64,000 nucleotides of DNA, taken from assembly GCF_022751215.1 (NCBI RefSeq), contig NZ_JAICDG010000003.1, positions 186,001 to 250,000 on the forward strand, written 5' to 3'. This DNA comes from Actinomadura terrae (GTDB taxonomy: Bacteria; Actinomycetota; Actinomycetes; Streptosporangiales; Streptosporangiaceae). The notes under the pieces are model-generated. The model made no database searches, had not been told where the DNA came from, and saw nothing but the letters and a program-made list of their open reading frames with translations. This document shows positions 24,601 to 32,767 of the stretch, one piece after another (the stretch's first letter is position 1; each line of letters opens with the position of its first letter). A program made the position numbers and the translations under genes.

Positions 24601-27600
24601 GAGCGCGCCTACGAGCGGGCGGGGGTGGCGCCGTCGGGGGTCGGGCTCGTCGAGGCGCACGGCTCCGGCAGCGAGATCGGCGACCGTACCGAGCTGGACA
24701 CGCTCGCCTCGGCGTTCGCCGGCGCGGCGCCCGGCGGCGTCGCGCTCGGCTCGGTCAAGTCGCAGATCGGGCACACCCGGTGCGCCGCCGGGCTCGCGGG
24801 CCTGATCAAGACCGCGTACGCGCTGCACACCGGCGTCCTGCCGGGGACGCTGCACCTGGAGCGCCCGAACAGGGCGTGGGACCCGTCCGGCCCCTTCGGT
24901 TTCGGCCGGACGGCCCGGCCCTGGGCCGCCGCGCCCGCCGACCGGTACGCGGGGCTCAGCGGGTTCGGGGTCGGCGGCGCCAACTTCCACGCCGTGCTGT
25001 CGGGGTACGACGGCGCGCCCGAGCCCGTGTCGGGGCTGGCCGAGTGGCCCGCCGAGCTGTTCCTGGTGCGCGGCGACGACCGGGCCGCCGCGCGCGCCGA
25101 GATCGACCGGATTCGCGCGCTGCCCGGGAGCCTGCGCGCGCGGGCCCGCGCCTGCGCGTCCGGGGAGGGCCGGGTGCGGGTCGCGCTCGTGGCCGTCGGC
25201 CTGGACGACCTCGCCGCCAAGCTCGACGCCGCCGCCGAGTTCCGCTCCGCACCCGGAGTGTTCGTCGCGCCGGACGAAGCGGCGGCCCCCGAGGTCGCGT
25301 TCCTCTTCCCCGGGCAGGGCAGCGAGCGGCCGGGCATGCTCGCCGACCTGTTCGTCGCCTTCCCCCGCCTCCAGCGCCTGCTGCGGCTCGGCGGCGGCCG
25401 GTACGCGGCCGCGATGTTCCCGCCCGCCGCGTTCACCCCGGACGAGGAGCGCCGCCAGCGGGACGCGCTGGCCGACCCGCGCGTCGGGCAGCCCGCGCTC
25501 GGCATCGCCGGACTGGCCGTCCACCGCCTGCTCACCGCCGCCGGCGTGCGTCCCGGCCTCGCCGCCGGGCACGGCCACGGCGAGCTGGCCGCGCTGTGCG
25601 CCGCCGACGTCTTCGACGAGGACGGACTGGTCGAGCTGAGCGCGGCGCGCGCCGGGGCGGTCCTGGACGCGGCGGGCCCCGAGCCGGGCGCGATGGCGGC
25701 GGTGACCGCGCCGCTGCGCGAGGTCCGCGCGGCGCTCACGGGCGTCTCCGAGATCGTCGTCGCGAACCACAACGCGCCCCGCGAGGTCGTCGTCTCCGGC
25801 ACCGAGGCGGGGCTCGAACGCGCCCTCGCCGTCCTGGCCGAACGCGGTGTACGCGCCGAGCGCGTGCCCGTCGCGTGCGCGTTCCACAGCCCGCTCGTCG
25901 CCCCGGCCGCCGCCGCGTTCCGCGCCGACCTCCTCGCCCGCGACCCGCGCCCGCCCGCGTTCCCGGTCTGGTCCAACGCGTCCGCCGCGCCCTACGAGGG
26001 CGACCCGGCCGACCTCGCCGCGACGCTCGCCGGGCAGCTCGCCGCGCCCGTCCGCTTCGTCGAGCAGATCGAGGCGATGCACGCCGCGGGGGCGCGCGTG
26101 TTCGTCGAGACCGGCCCCGGACGCGTGCTGACCGGCCTCGTCGGCGCGATCCTGGACGGCCGCCCGCACACCGCCGTGAGCTGCGACGTCCCCGGCGAGC
26201 GCGGGCTGCCCCGGTTCCTGCTCGCGCTCGCCGAGCTGGCCGCCGCCGGGGTGCCGGTCGACCCGCTGCCGCTTTTCGCCGGACGCGACGCCCCCGCCCC
26301 GCCCGAGCCCGCTCCCGGGTGGCTGGTGAACGGCCATCTCGTCCGCACCGCCGACGGCGGCTACCCCGACGGCGCGCTCCGCCCCGCCCAGCCCGTAGGA
26401 GCCCGGCCCGTCGGAGCCCCGCGTGATGCCGACGCCCCGCCCGATACAGGAGACCAGCGTGTTACAGGAGAAGCGATGAGCGAACGTCCGGAACCCGGCT
26501 CCGATGCCGCCGTCCTGGAGTTCCTGCGCGCGGGCCGCGAGATGGTCGCCGCGCAGCGCGAGGTGGTGCTGCGCCACCTCGGCGCGCCCGAGGCCGCGCC
26601 GCCGTCCCCGGCCCCGGTGCCGCCGCCCCGCGCCACCCGTTCCGGCCTCTACCAGGCGCCGCGACGCAGCGCCCCGGTGCGCGGCACGCCCAGACCGGGC
26701 ACCCATGTGGGCACGTCAGCGCTGTCGGGCCCGGCGGGCGGCGGGGGGATCGTGCGGCAGGTCGTGCGGACCGTCCCGCTGGAGGCGCTGCCGGTGTCGG
26801 ACGAGGCGGGCGCGGCGTTCGCCGGGCGCCGGTTCCTGATCGTCGACGACGGGGGCGGTATCGCGCTGGAGCTGGCCGCCATGCTGGAGCGGCACGGCGC
26901 GCAGGTGCGGACCCCCTTGACCGTCGACGGGGCGTGCGACGGCCTCGTCCACCTCGGGGCGCTGCGGCCCGGCGCGACGGCGGTGCTGCCCTCCGCCTAC
27001 GAGGGGATACGGCGGGCCCTCGGTGAGGGCCTGCGGTGGCTGGTCCTCGCGAGCGGCGCGGGCGGCGGCTTCGGACGCGGCTTCGAGAGCGGTCCTGATG
27101 GCGCCGCCGCCGATCCGGCGCCGGGCGCGGGCCTGCGGGGTCTCGCGCGGACGGTCGCGTGCGAATACCCGGAGACGCTCGTCCGCGCCGTGGACGTCGA
27201 CACCAAGGACGCGCCCAGGGCGATCGCGGAGCGCATCCTCACCGAGTTGTCGCACGCGGAGCAGCCGGTCGTGGTCGGGCACGAGGGGGACGTGCGGCGC
27301 GGGCTCACGGTCGCGCCGTCCGAACTCGCGGGGGAGCCCGTCACCGGGCTCGGCCCGGACGCCGTGGTGCTGCTCACCGGCGGGGCCAGGGGCATCACCG
27401 CGCGGGTGGCGCGCGCTCTCGCCAGGACGAGCGGCTGCCACATCGAGATCATGGGACGCACCCGGGAGGCCGAGCCCGCCTTCGAGGGCCTGGAGGACGA
27501 GGCGGCGCTGCGGAGTGCGATCATCGCGCGCGGCGGGCGCACCCCGGCGCAGGTCGAGGCGACGGTCCGGCGGGTGCCGGCCGAGCGGGAGGTCCGCCGG

Positions 27601-28167
27601 AACCTGGCGGCGCTGCGCGCGGACGCGGCGTCCGTCCGCTACCACGCGGGCGACGTGCGGGACCCGCGGGCCGTGCGCGACGTCGTCGAGCAGGTGTACC
27701 TGCGGCACGGACGCCTGGACGGGGTCGTGCACGGCGCGGGCCTCGCCGACGAGCCCGGCTCGTTCGAGCGCGTGTACCGGACGAGGGTGGACGGCGCGTG
27801 CGCGCTCGCGGCGTCCATCCGTCCCGACGTGGGGTTCTTCGTCGTGTTCGGGAGCGCCGCGGGCGTGCACGGCGACCGGGGGCGGGCCGCCCACGCGGCG
27901 GCCGGCGACGCGTGCGGCACGCTCGCCCACGTGTGGCGGACGCGCCTGGCAGGCCGGGTCCTCGTCGCCGACTGGGGGCCGTGGGCGGACGCCGGGGCGG
28001 CGCCTCCCGAGCAGGCGCGGCACGGCGGCGGGCTGATCGACCCCGAGGCCGGGACGGCCGCGCTGCTGCGGGAGATCGCGCACGGCGACGAACCGCACGT
28101 CGTGTTCACCGCGGCGGCCGGCAGGGCACCGGTCTCCCGCGCGCCCTGGAACGGGACCGCCCGGTGA
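21673..28167 (+). CDS. PUFA-synthase-like megasynthase: NPD-NPD-KS-AT-KR
   Basis: 2164 residues from ATG 21673 (GGGGGG 6 bases upstream). Domains: two nitropropane-dioxygenase/PfaD-like barrels (about 35-270 and 315-600), ketosynthase (about 676-1110), acyltransferase-like (about 1206-1510), a linker without any ACP, and ketoreductase (about 1896-2110). KS keeps its triad C861, H996 and H1034. Several other sites are altered: the usual GGH of the second NPD is GGR (LECGGRAGP), the AT nucleophile motif GHSxGE is GHGHGE (G1301), and the KR Tyr 13 residues after Ser2061 is His2074. The order resembles the S. coelicolor SCO0126-type PUFA-like synthases (from memory). It heads a five-gene overlapping operon. 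Whether AT, KR and NPD are inactive is inferred from these residues. Confidence 0.9.
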   Translation: MAADTGGARDGAGARDGAERREPGPGRRPDGRRAPEIIGVSPFGRPASRLAVAVARAGGLGVLDLGTGRAAALAALADVRRWWTGPFGVRVPAGCEVRPAELPDTVEAVLVDAPALIRDDSLDVAGFARGRRLLIEVVAPEEAAAALPVAQGLTGTGGTGLIARGREAGGRVGELTTFVLLQCLAADPAADVPVYAAGGIGPHTAGAAVAGGAAGVVLDAQLALVREMDLPAPVVAALTAMDGGDTVVVDDHRVYVRPGLPGEDGLLHVGQDGPLAASLAARYKTAGGVVQAVRNAITEHIAAAVRAAPLAPRSAAALPVAQAPMTQVSDSPEFAEAVARAGGLPFLASAPKDGDRMRELLAETADRLGTRPWGVGVLASAPREVREAQLAAVRAAAPPFAVVAGCGPAEVEPLEEVGVSTFLHVPSPGLLERYLAEGARRFVFEGLECGGRAGPRASFPLWDAQVERLMGFGGDASELSLMFAGGVHDVRSAAMVAALAGPLAARGAEIRVLMGTAYLFTPEAVEAGAILPGYQEVAVECGGTALLETSPGNATRCARTPYVIAFEEARRELTAVGMPKREVWRRLEELNLGRLRVAAKGLRRRPSLPDPQPVEAAEQRAEGLFLMGQVAALRSAAVPVADLHAEVTEGATALLAARAADLGISARPGPVPARPADIAIVGMACVFPGAPDAAAYWANIVGGVDSVTEVPAGRWDPELYFGPAEDGRTPSRWGGFIPDVPFDARAYGIAPDALGSVEPVQLLALEIASRALRDAGYADRPFDRSRASVYFGAESGGDLAAAYGIRATLPSYLGEVPPGLDEQLPRPTEDSLPGVLTNVIAGRIADRLDLGGAHYTVAAACAASLAALDAACKDLAAGGSDLVLCGGADLRTGIRDYLLFASARALSPSGRCAAFDASADGIALGEGVACVALKRLADAERDGDRVYAVIRAVAGAGDGCSPGLAAPRARGQRRALERAYERAGVAPSGVGLVEAHGSGSEIGDRTELDTLASAFAGAAPGGVALGSVKSQIGHTRCAAGLAGLIKTAYALHTGVLPGTLHLERPNRAWDPSGPFGFGRTARPWAAAPADRYAGLSGFGVGGANFHAVLSGYDGAPEPVSGLAEWPAELFLVRGDDRAAARAEIDRIRALPGSLRARARACASGEGRVRVALVAVGLDDLAAKLDAAAEFRSAPGVFVAPDEAAAPEVAFLFPGQGSERPGMLADLFVAFPRLQRLLRLGGGRYAAAMFPPAAFTPDEERRQRDALADPRVGQPALGIAGLAVHRLLTAAGVRPGLAAGHGHGELAALCAADVFDEDGLVELSAARAGAVLDAAGPEPGAMAAVTAPLREVRAALTGVSEIVVANHNAPREVVVSGTEAGLERALAVLAERGVRAERVPVACAFHSPLVAPAAAAFRADLLARDPRPPAFPVWSNASAAPYEGDPADLAATLAGQLAAPVRFVEQIEAMHAAGARVFVETGPGRVLTGLVGAILDGRPHTAVSCDVPGERGLPRFLLALAELAAAGVPVDPLPLFAGRDAPAPPEPAPGWLVNGHLVRTADGGYPDGALRPAQPVGARPVGAPRDADAPPDTGDQRVTGEAMSERPEPGSDAAVLEFLRAGREMVAAQREVVLRHLGAPEAAPPSPAPVPPPRATRSGLYQAPRRSAPVRGTPRPGTHVGTSALSGPAGGGGIVRQVVRTVPLEALPVSDEAGAAFAGRRFLIVDDGGGIALELAAMLERHGAQVRTPLTVDGACDGLVHLGALRPGATAVLPSAYEGIRRALGEGLRWLVLASGAGGGFGRGFESGPDGAAADPAPGAGLRGLARTVACEYPETLVRAVDVDTKDAPRAIAERILTELSHAEQPVVVGHEGDVRRGLTVAPSELAGEPVTGLGPDAVVLLTGGARGITARVARALARTSGCHIEIMGRTREAEPAFEGLEDEAALRSAIIARGGRTPAQVEATVRRVPAEREVRRNLAALRADAASVRYHAGDVRDPRAVRDVVEQVYLRHGRLDGVVHGAGLADEPGSFERVYRTRVDGACALAASIRPDVGFFVVFGSAAGVHGDRGRAAHAAAGDACGTLAHVWRTRLAGRVLVADWGPWADAGAAPPEQARHGGGLIDPEAGTAALLREIAHGDEPHVVFTAAAGRAPVSRAPWNGTAR

Positions 28168-31100
28168 TCGACAAGCGGGAGCCGATCGCGATCGTCGGCG
28201 CGGGCGCGGTGTTCCCCGGCGCCGGGTCGGCGGCCGAGCTGTGGCGAGGCGTGCTGGCCGGGTTCGACGCGATCACCGACGTCCCGGCAGGGCGGTGGGA
28301 CCCCGCGCTGTACTACGACCCGGCGGCCTACGGCCGGGCGCCGCAGAGCGACCGGTTCTACTGCCGCCGCGGCGGGTTCGTCGACGACCTCGCCACCTTC
28401 GACCCGGCGAAGTTCGGCATCATGCCCGCGGCGGTGCGCGGCATGGAGCCCGACCAGCTCCTCGCGCTGCGGACGGCGGGCGAGGCGATCGCGGACGCGG
28501 GCGGCGACGAGCGGCTGCCCGACCGGGAGCGGATCGGCGTGGTGATCGGGCGCGGCGGCTACATCACGCCGGGCGTCGCGCGGTTCGACCAGCGGGTCCG
28601 CACGTCCCACCAGCTCGCGGGGGTCCTCGGGGAGCTGCTGCCGGGTCTGGAGAAGGAGCGGCTGGAGGAGATCCGCCGCGCGTTCTGCGACCGGCTCGGG
28701 CCCGACGACCCGGACGCCTCGATCGGGCTCGTGCCGAGCTTCGCCGCGTCCCGGATCGCCAACCGCTTCGACCTGCGCGGCCCCGCCTACACGCTGGACG
28801 CGGCGTGCGCGTCCTCGCTGCTGGCGGTGGAGCACGCGGTGCGGGCGCTGCGCGGCGGGCACGCGGACGCGATGCTGGCGGGCGCCGTCCACCACGCCCA
28901 CCACGCGACCGTGTGGAGCGTGTTCAGCCAGCTCAGGGCGCTGAGCCCGACCGGGACCATCCGCCCGTTCGACCGCGCCGCCGACGGGACGCTGCTCGCC
29001 GAGGGCACCGGCGTCGTGCTGCTCAAACGCCTGTCGGACGCGGTCCGCGCGGGCGACCGGATCCACGCGGTGATCCTCGGCGCCGGGTCCTCCAGCGACG
29101 GGCGCGCGTCCAGCATCATGAGCCCGCTGGTGGACGGGCAGGTCCTCGCGGTCGAGCGCGCCTGGCGGGACGCGGGCCTGCACCCGGCCGAGCCCGGCGC
29201 GGTCGGGCTGGTCGAGGCGCACGGGACCGCGACCCCGGCGGGCGACGAGGCGGAGCTCGCGACGCTGCGCCGCGCGTTCGGCACCGGCGGCCCGCCGATC
29301 GGGCTCGGCACCGTGAAGTCGATGATCGGGCACGCGATGCCCGCCGCCGGGATCGCGGGGCTGATCAAGGCGGCGTTCGCGCTGCGCGACGGCGTCCTGC
29401 CGCCCACCCTGAACGTGACCGACCCGCATCCCGCGCTGGAGGGGGGACGGCTGCGGCTCGTCCAGGAGGCGGCGGAGTGGGACCGCACCGGCGACGCGCC
29501 GCGCCGGGCCGTCGTCAACGCGTTCGGGTTCGGCGGCGCCAACGCCCACGTGATCCTGGAGGAGCCGCCGTCGGCACGGGCGCCCCGCAGGCTGCGGCCG
29601 CCCGACGCGGCGGAGGAGGGCGTGCTGCGGCTCGCGGCCCGCACCGCCGACGAGCTGGCCGAGCTGCTCGCCGTGCCCGACGACCGGCTGCTCGCGCGGC
29701 AGCCCGAGCACGTCCCCGACCTGCCGGTGCGGCTGGCGATCGTCGGCCCCACCCCGCGCCGCCTCGACCTCGCGCGCGCCGTCGTGCAGCGCGGCACGGC
29801 CTGGCGGGGCCGCAGCGACGTGTGGTTCGCGCCGCGCCCGCTGCTGGCGGGCGGCGGGCGGCTGGCGTTCCTGTTCCCCGGCTTCGAGCCCGCCTTCGAC
29901 CCCCGGGTGGACGACGTCGCCCGGCACTTCGGGCTGCCCGCGTTCGTCCCGACCGGCCGCACCGACATGATCGGCCATGCCGCCGACGCGCTGGGCGTCG
30001 GACGGCTGCTGGCCGCCGCGCTCGCCGAGCTGGGCGTCGAACCCGACCTGGCCGCCGGGCACGGCCTCGGCGAGTGGACGGCGATGGCCGTCGCGGGCGT
30101 GTGGGACGCGGACGCGGTCGAGGCGTTCGTCGCCTCCCTCGACGACGACACCGGCGAGGCCCCCGACCTGGTGTACGCGGCGCTGGGCTGCGGCGCCGAC
30201 CGCGCCCAGGAGGCGATCGGCGGGCGCCCCGGCGTCCACGTCAGCCACGACAACTGCCCGCACCAGTCGGTGGTGTGCGGCCCGGCGGAGGATATCCGGG
30301 AGATCCTCGGGCGGCTCGCGTCCGAGGGCGTCATCGGGCGGGAGCTGCCGTTCCGGGCCGGCATCCACACCCCGGCGGCCGAGGGCTACGGGGAGCGGGT
30401 GCGGCGGGCGTTCGAGGCGCTGCCGGTCCGCGCGCCGCGCGTGCCGCTGTGGTCGGCGACGACGGTCGCGCCGTTCCCCTCCTCGCCGGAGGCGGTGCGG
30501 GCGCTGGCCGCCGCGCACCTGCTGGAGCCCGTGCGGTTCAGCGAGTTGATCGAGGAGCTGTACGGGAGCGCGCACGTGCGGGCGTTCGTCCAGGTCGGGC
30601 CGGGCGGCCTCACCGGGTTCGTCGGCGACCGGCTCGGCGCGCGCGAGCACCTCGCGATCGCGGTGAACGCACCGAAGCGCGACGGGATGGCGCAGCTGCG
30701 CCGGGTCGTGGCGGCGCTGTGGGCCGACGGGTACGGCGCGTCCCCGGCGCCGCCCGAGCCCGCCGGGGGGATGCGGCTCGACCTCGGTACCCCGCTGGTC
30801 AGGCTGGACGGCGCGGTCCCGCCGATCGGCACGGACTCCGGCGTCCCGGAGCTGCCGGACGGCGACCCCGTCCTCGCGGAGCTGGAGGCGCTGCTCAACG
30901 ACGCGACGTCCGGCGCGCAGACCGTGCTGGAGGCGCTCGGCAGCGGCGGCGGCGCGGGCTCCGCCCCCGGCGGCCCGCCGTCCGCCGCGGCCGAGCTGGT
31001 CGTCTCGCGGGTGTTCTCGCTGGAGGCGATGCCGTTCCTCGCCGACCACTGCGTGTTCCCGCAGCCCCCCGACTGGCCCGACATGTCGGACCGGTTCCCG

Positions 31101-32474
31101 ATCGTCCCGCTGGCGACGCTGCTGGAGGTGATGGCCGCCGCCGCCCGCGAGCTGCTCCCGGACCTGGTCGTGATCGGGTTCGCCGACGTCCGCGCCGTCC
31201 GGTGGGTGGTGGCCGCGCCGCCGACCTGCGCCGACATCCGCGCGCACCTGGTCGACGACGGCGGCGGCCCGCGCCGGGTGAAGGTCGTCATCCCCGGCCA
31301 CACCGACGGGACCGTCCTGCTCGACGCGTCCTACCCCATGCCGCCGACCCCCGACCGGACGCCGCTCACCGGCGAGGGCCCGCCCGTCGTCACCGCCGAC
31401 CGGCTGTACGAGGAGCGCTGGATGTTCCACGGCCCGCTGTTCCGCGGCGTCACCGAGATCACGGCCCTCGCGCAGGACGGCCTGCGCGGCGTCCTCACCG
31501 TCCTGCCCGCGCCCGGCGCGCTCCTGGACGGCGCGGGGCAGCTGTGCGGGCACTGGCTCCAGGTCTACGGCGAGGACGATCAGACCGTCTTCCCCGTGGG
31601 CGTCGAACGGCTCGCCCTCTACGGGCCGCTGCCGCCCGCCGGCGAGGAGCTGAGGACGACCGTCTGGAACCAGACCCTGACCGAGACGACCATGCGCTGC
31701 GCGGTCGAGATGGTCCGCCCCGACGGGAGCCTGTGGGGACGCGTCGACGGCTGGACCACGCACCGCTTCTACACCGACGAGGCCGTCTGGCGGATGCGGT
31801 TCACGCCCGAGGTGTCGGGCACCGGGGAGCCGCAGGAGGGCGGATGGTGCCTGGCCCGCAAGCGCTGGGACGGCGCCGCGTCCCGCGACCTGCTCATGCG
31901 CCAGTACCTGTGCGCCGCCGAACGCGCCGAGTACGAGGCGCTGCCCTCTTTCGCGCAGGGGCCGTGGCTGCTCGGCCGGATCGCCGCGAAGGACGCCGTG
32001 CGCGACCACCTCTGGCGCGCCGGGCACGGGCCGCTGTTCCCCGCCGAGCTGACCATCCGGGACGACGGCGCCCACCGTCCCACCGTCACCGGGCCTATCT
32101 CCTGTGAGGGGACGACCCCCCGCACCGCCCGGAACGACAGCTTCGCCGAACCGCTGACGCTGTCGATCGCCTGCGACGGCGAGCTCGGCGCCGCGATCGT
32201 CCGGCCGGGCGGCGAACCGGCGGGCATCGGCCTCGCCGACTGCTCGGAGGGCATCGAGAACGCGCAGGTCCGCGCGGCGAAGCAGGCCGTGCTGCACTAC
32301 CTGCCCGCGGGCCGGGAGCGTCCCGACCTCGTCGTGACGGCGGTCGAGCCCGGCCGGGTCCTGGTCGCGGGCGACGGCACCGTCACGACCGTGCCGACCC
32401 GCGAGCTGGACGGGCACGTCGTCGCCTGGACGGCGGCGTCCGGAGGCACCGACATGGAGGAGAGCAGAGCATGA
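28164..32474 (+). CDS. PUFA-synthase-like megasynthase: KS-AT-DH-PPTase
   Basis: 1436 residues from GTG 28164, overlapping the previous stop (GTGA). The KS (about 5-430) is intact, with C215, EAHGTAT and KSMIGH. The AT-like domain (about 560-870) has GHGLGE where GHSxGE is expected (G634), but keeps the later His (AGIHTP). The double-hotdog dehydratase (about 945-1200) has H962 and D1122 (LLDGAGQ). The C-terminus (about 1260-1430) has the order of an Sfp-type phosphopantetheinyl transferase: GRIAAKDAVRDHL, a P-E-L substrate strand, SIACDG, then GIGLA and AAKQAV. In active enzymes these last two are GIDxE and KE, so all three metal ligands are gone (G1356, A1358, Q1374). It works with the preceding gene and the free ACP. 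Confidence 0.9.
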   Translation: MIDKREPIAIVGAGAVFPGAGSAAELWRGVLAGFDAITDVPAGRWDPALYYDPAAYGRAPQSDRFYCRRGGFVDDLATFDPAKFGIMPAAVRGMEPDQLLALRTAGEAIADAGGDERLPDRERIGVVIGRGGYITPGVARFDQRVRTSHQLAGVLGELLPGLEKERLEEIRRAFCDRLGPDDPDASIGLVPSFAASRIANRFDLRGPAYTLDAACASSLLAVEHAVRALRGGHADAMLAGAVHHAHHATVWSVFSQLRALSPTGTIRPFDRAADGTLLAEGTGVVLLKRLSDAVRAGDRIHAVILGAGSSSDGRASSIMSPLVDGQVLAVERAWRDAGLHPAEPGAVGLVEAHGTATPAGDEAELATLRRAFGTGGPPIGLGTVKSMIGHAMPAAGIAGLIKAAFALRDGVLPPTLNVTDPHPALEGGRLRLVQEAAEWDRTGDAPRRAVVNAFGFGGANAHVILEEPPSARAPRRLRPPDAAEEGVLRLAARTADELAELLAVPDDRLLARQPEHVPDLPVRLAIVGPTPRRLDLARAVVQRGTAWRGRSDVWFAPRPLLAGGGRLAFLFPGFEPAFDPRVDDVARHFGLPAFVPTGRTDMIGHAADALGVGRLLAAALAELGVEPDLAAGHGLGEWTAMAVAGVWDADAVEAFVASLDDDTGEAPDLVYAALGCGADRAQEAIGGRPGVHVSHDNCPHQSVVCGPAEDIREILGRLASEGVIGRELPFRAGIHTPAAEGYGERVRRAFEALPVRAPRVPLWSATTVAPFPSSPEAVRALAAAHLLEPVRFSELIEELYGSAHVRAFVQVGPGGLTGFVGDRLGAREHLAIAVNAPKRDGMAQLRRVVAALWADGYGASPAPPEPAGGMRLDLGTPLVRLDGAVPPIGTDSGVPELPDGDPVLAELEALLNDATSGAQTVLEALGSGGGAGSAPGGPPSAAAELVVSRVFSLEAMPFLADHCVFPQPPDWPDMSDRFPIVPLATLLEVMAAAARELLPDLVVIGFADVRAVRWVVAAPPTCADIRAHLVDDGGGPRRVKVVIPGHTDGTVLLDASYPMPPTPDRTPLTGEGPPVVTADRLYEERWMFHGPLFRGVTEITALAQDGLRGVLTVLPAPGALLDGAGQLCGHWLQVYGEDDQTVFPVGVERLALYGPLPPAGEELRTTVWNQTLTETTMRCAVEMVRPDGSLWGRVDGWTTHRFYTDEAVWRMRFTPEVSGTGEPQEGGWCLARKRWDGAASRDLLMRQYLCAAERAEYEALPSFAQGPWLLGRIAAKDAVRDHLWRAGHGPLFPAELTIRDDGAHRPTVTGPISCEGTTPRTARNDSFAEPLTLSIACDGELGAAIVRPGGEPAGIGLADCSEGIENAQVRAAKQAVLHYLPAGRERPDLVVTAVEPGRVLVAGDGTVTTVPTRELDGHVVAWTAASGGTDMEESRA

Positions 32475-32737
32475 GCGACGTCCTGGACGAGGTCGTCCGG
32501 ATGCTGACCGAGGTGGTGGGCGAGGACTTCCTCCTGGACGTGGAGGTCGGTCCGGACACCGCGTTCGGCGACGAGCTGGCCCTGGAGAGCATCGAGTTCG
32601 TGGCGCTCGTCGAGCTGCTCGGGGAGCGCTACGCGGACGCCGACGTCCCGGCCTTCGTCGCCGGCCTCGACCTCGACCGGATCGCGGGCCTGACGGTCGG
32701 CGACGTCGTGGCCCACATCGAGGCCGCGCATGCCTGA
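32471..32737 (+). CDS. Discrete acyl carrier protein
   Basis: 88 residues, acidic, four-helix ACP pattern. The phosphopantetheine serine is S40 in ELALESIEFVAL; Glu replaces the commoner Asp before it. The start ATG overlaps the stop of the second megasynthase (ATGA). It is the only ACP in the operon, unlike PfaA-type synthases that carry tandem internal ACPs, so this single protein must shuttle the chain among all domains. Holo-ACP formation requires a PPTase, and the one fused to the preceding gene looks inactive. Confidence 0.9.
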   Translation: MSDVLDEVVRMLTEVVGEDFLLDVEVGPDTAFGDELALESIEFVALVELLGERYADADVPAFVAGLDLDRIAGLTVGDVVAHIEAAHA

Positions 32738-32767
32738 TCCCATCGCGCCCGGTCGCGGGGGAGCGCG

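Noticed and set aside
21622..26706. 1694-residue minus-strand frame opposite the first megasynthase
   Set aside because: Antisense shadow of very GC-biased codons; it has Gly/Arg/Pro low complexity and no domain.
27639..32417. 1592-residue minus-strand frame opposite the second megasynthase
   Set aside because: Same antisense effect; the plus frame carries KS, AT, DH and PPTase motifs.
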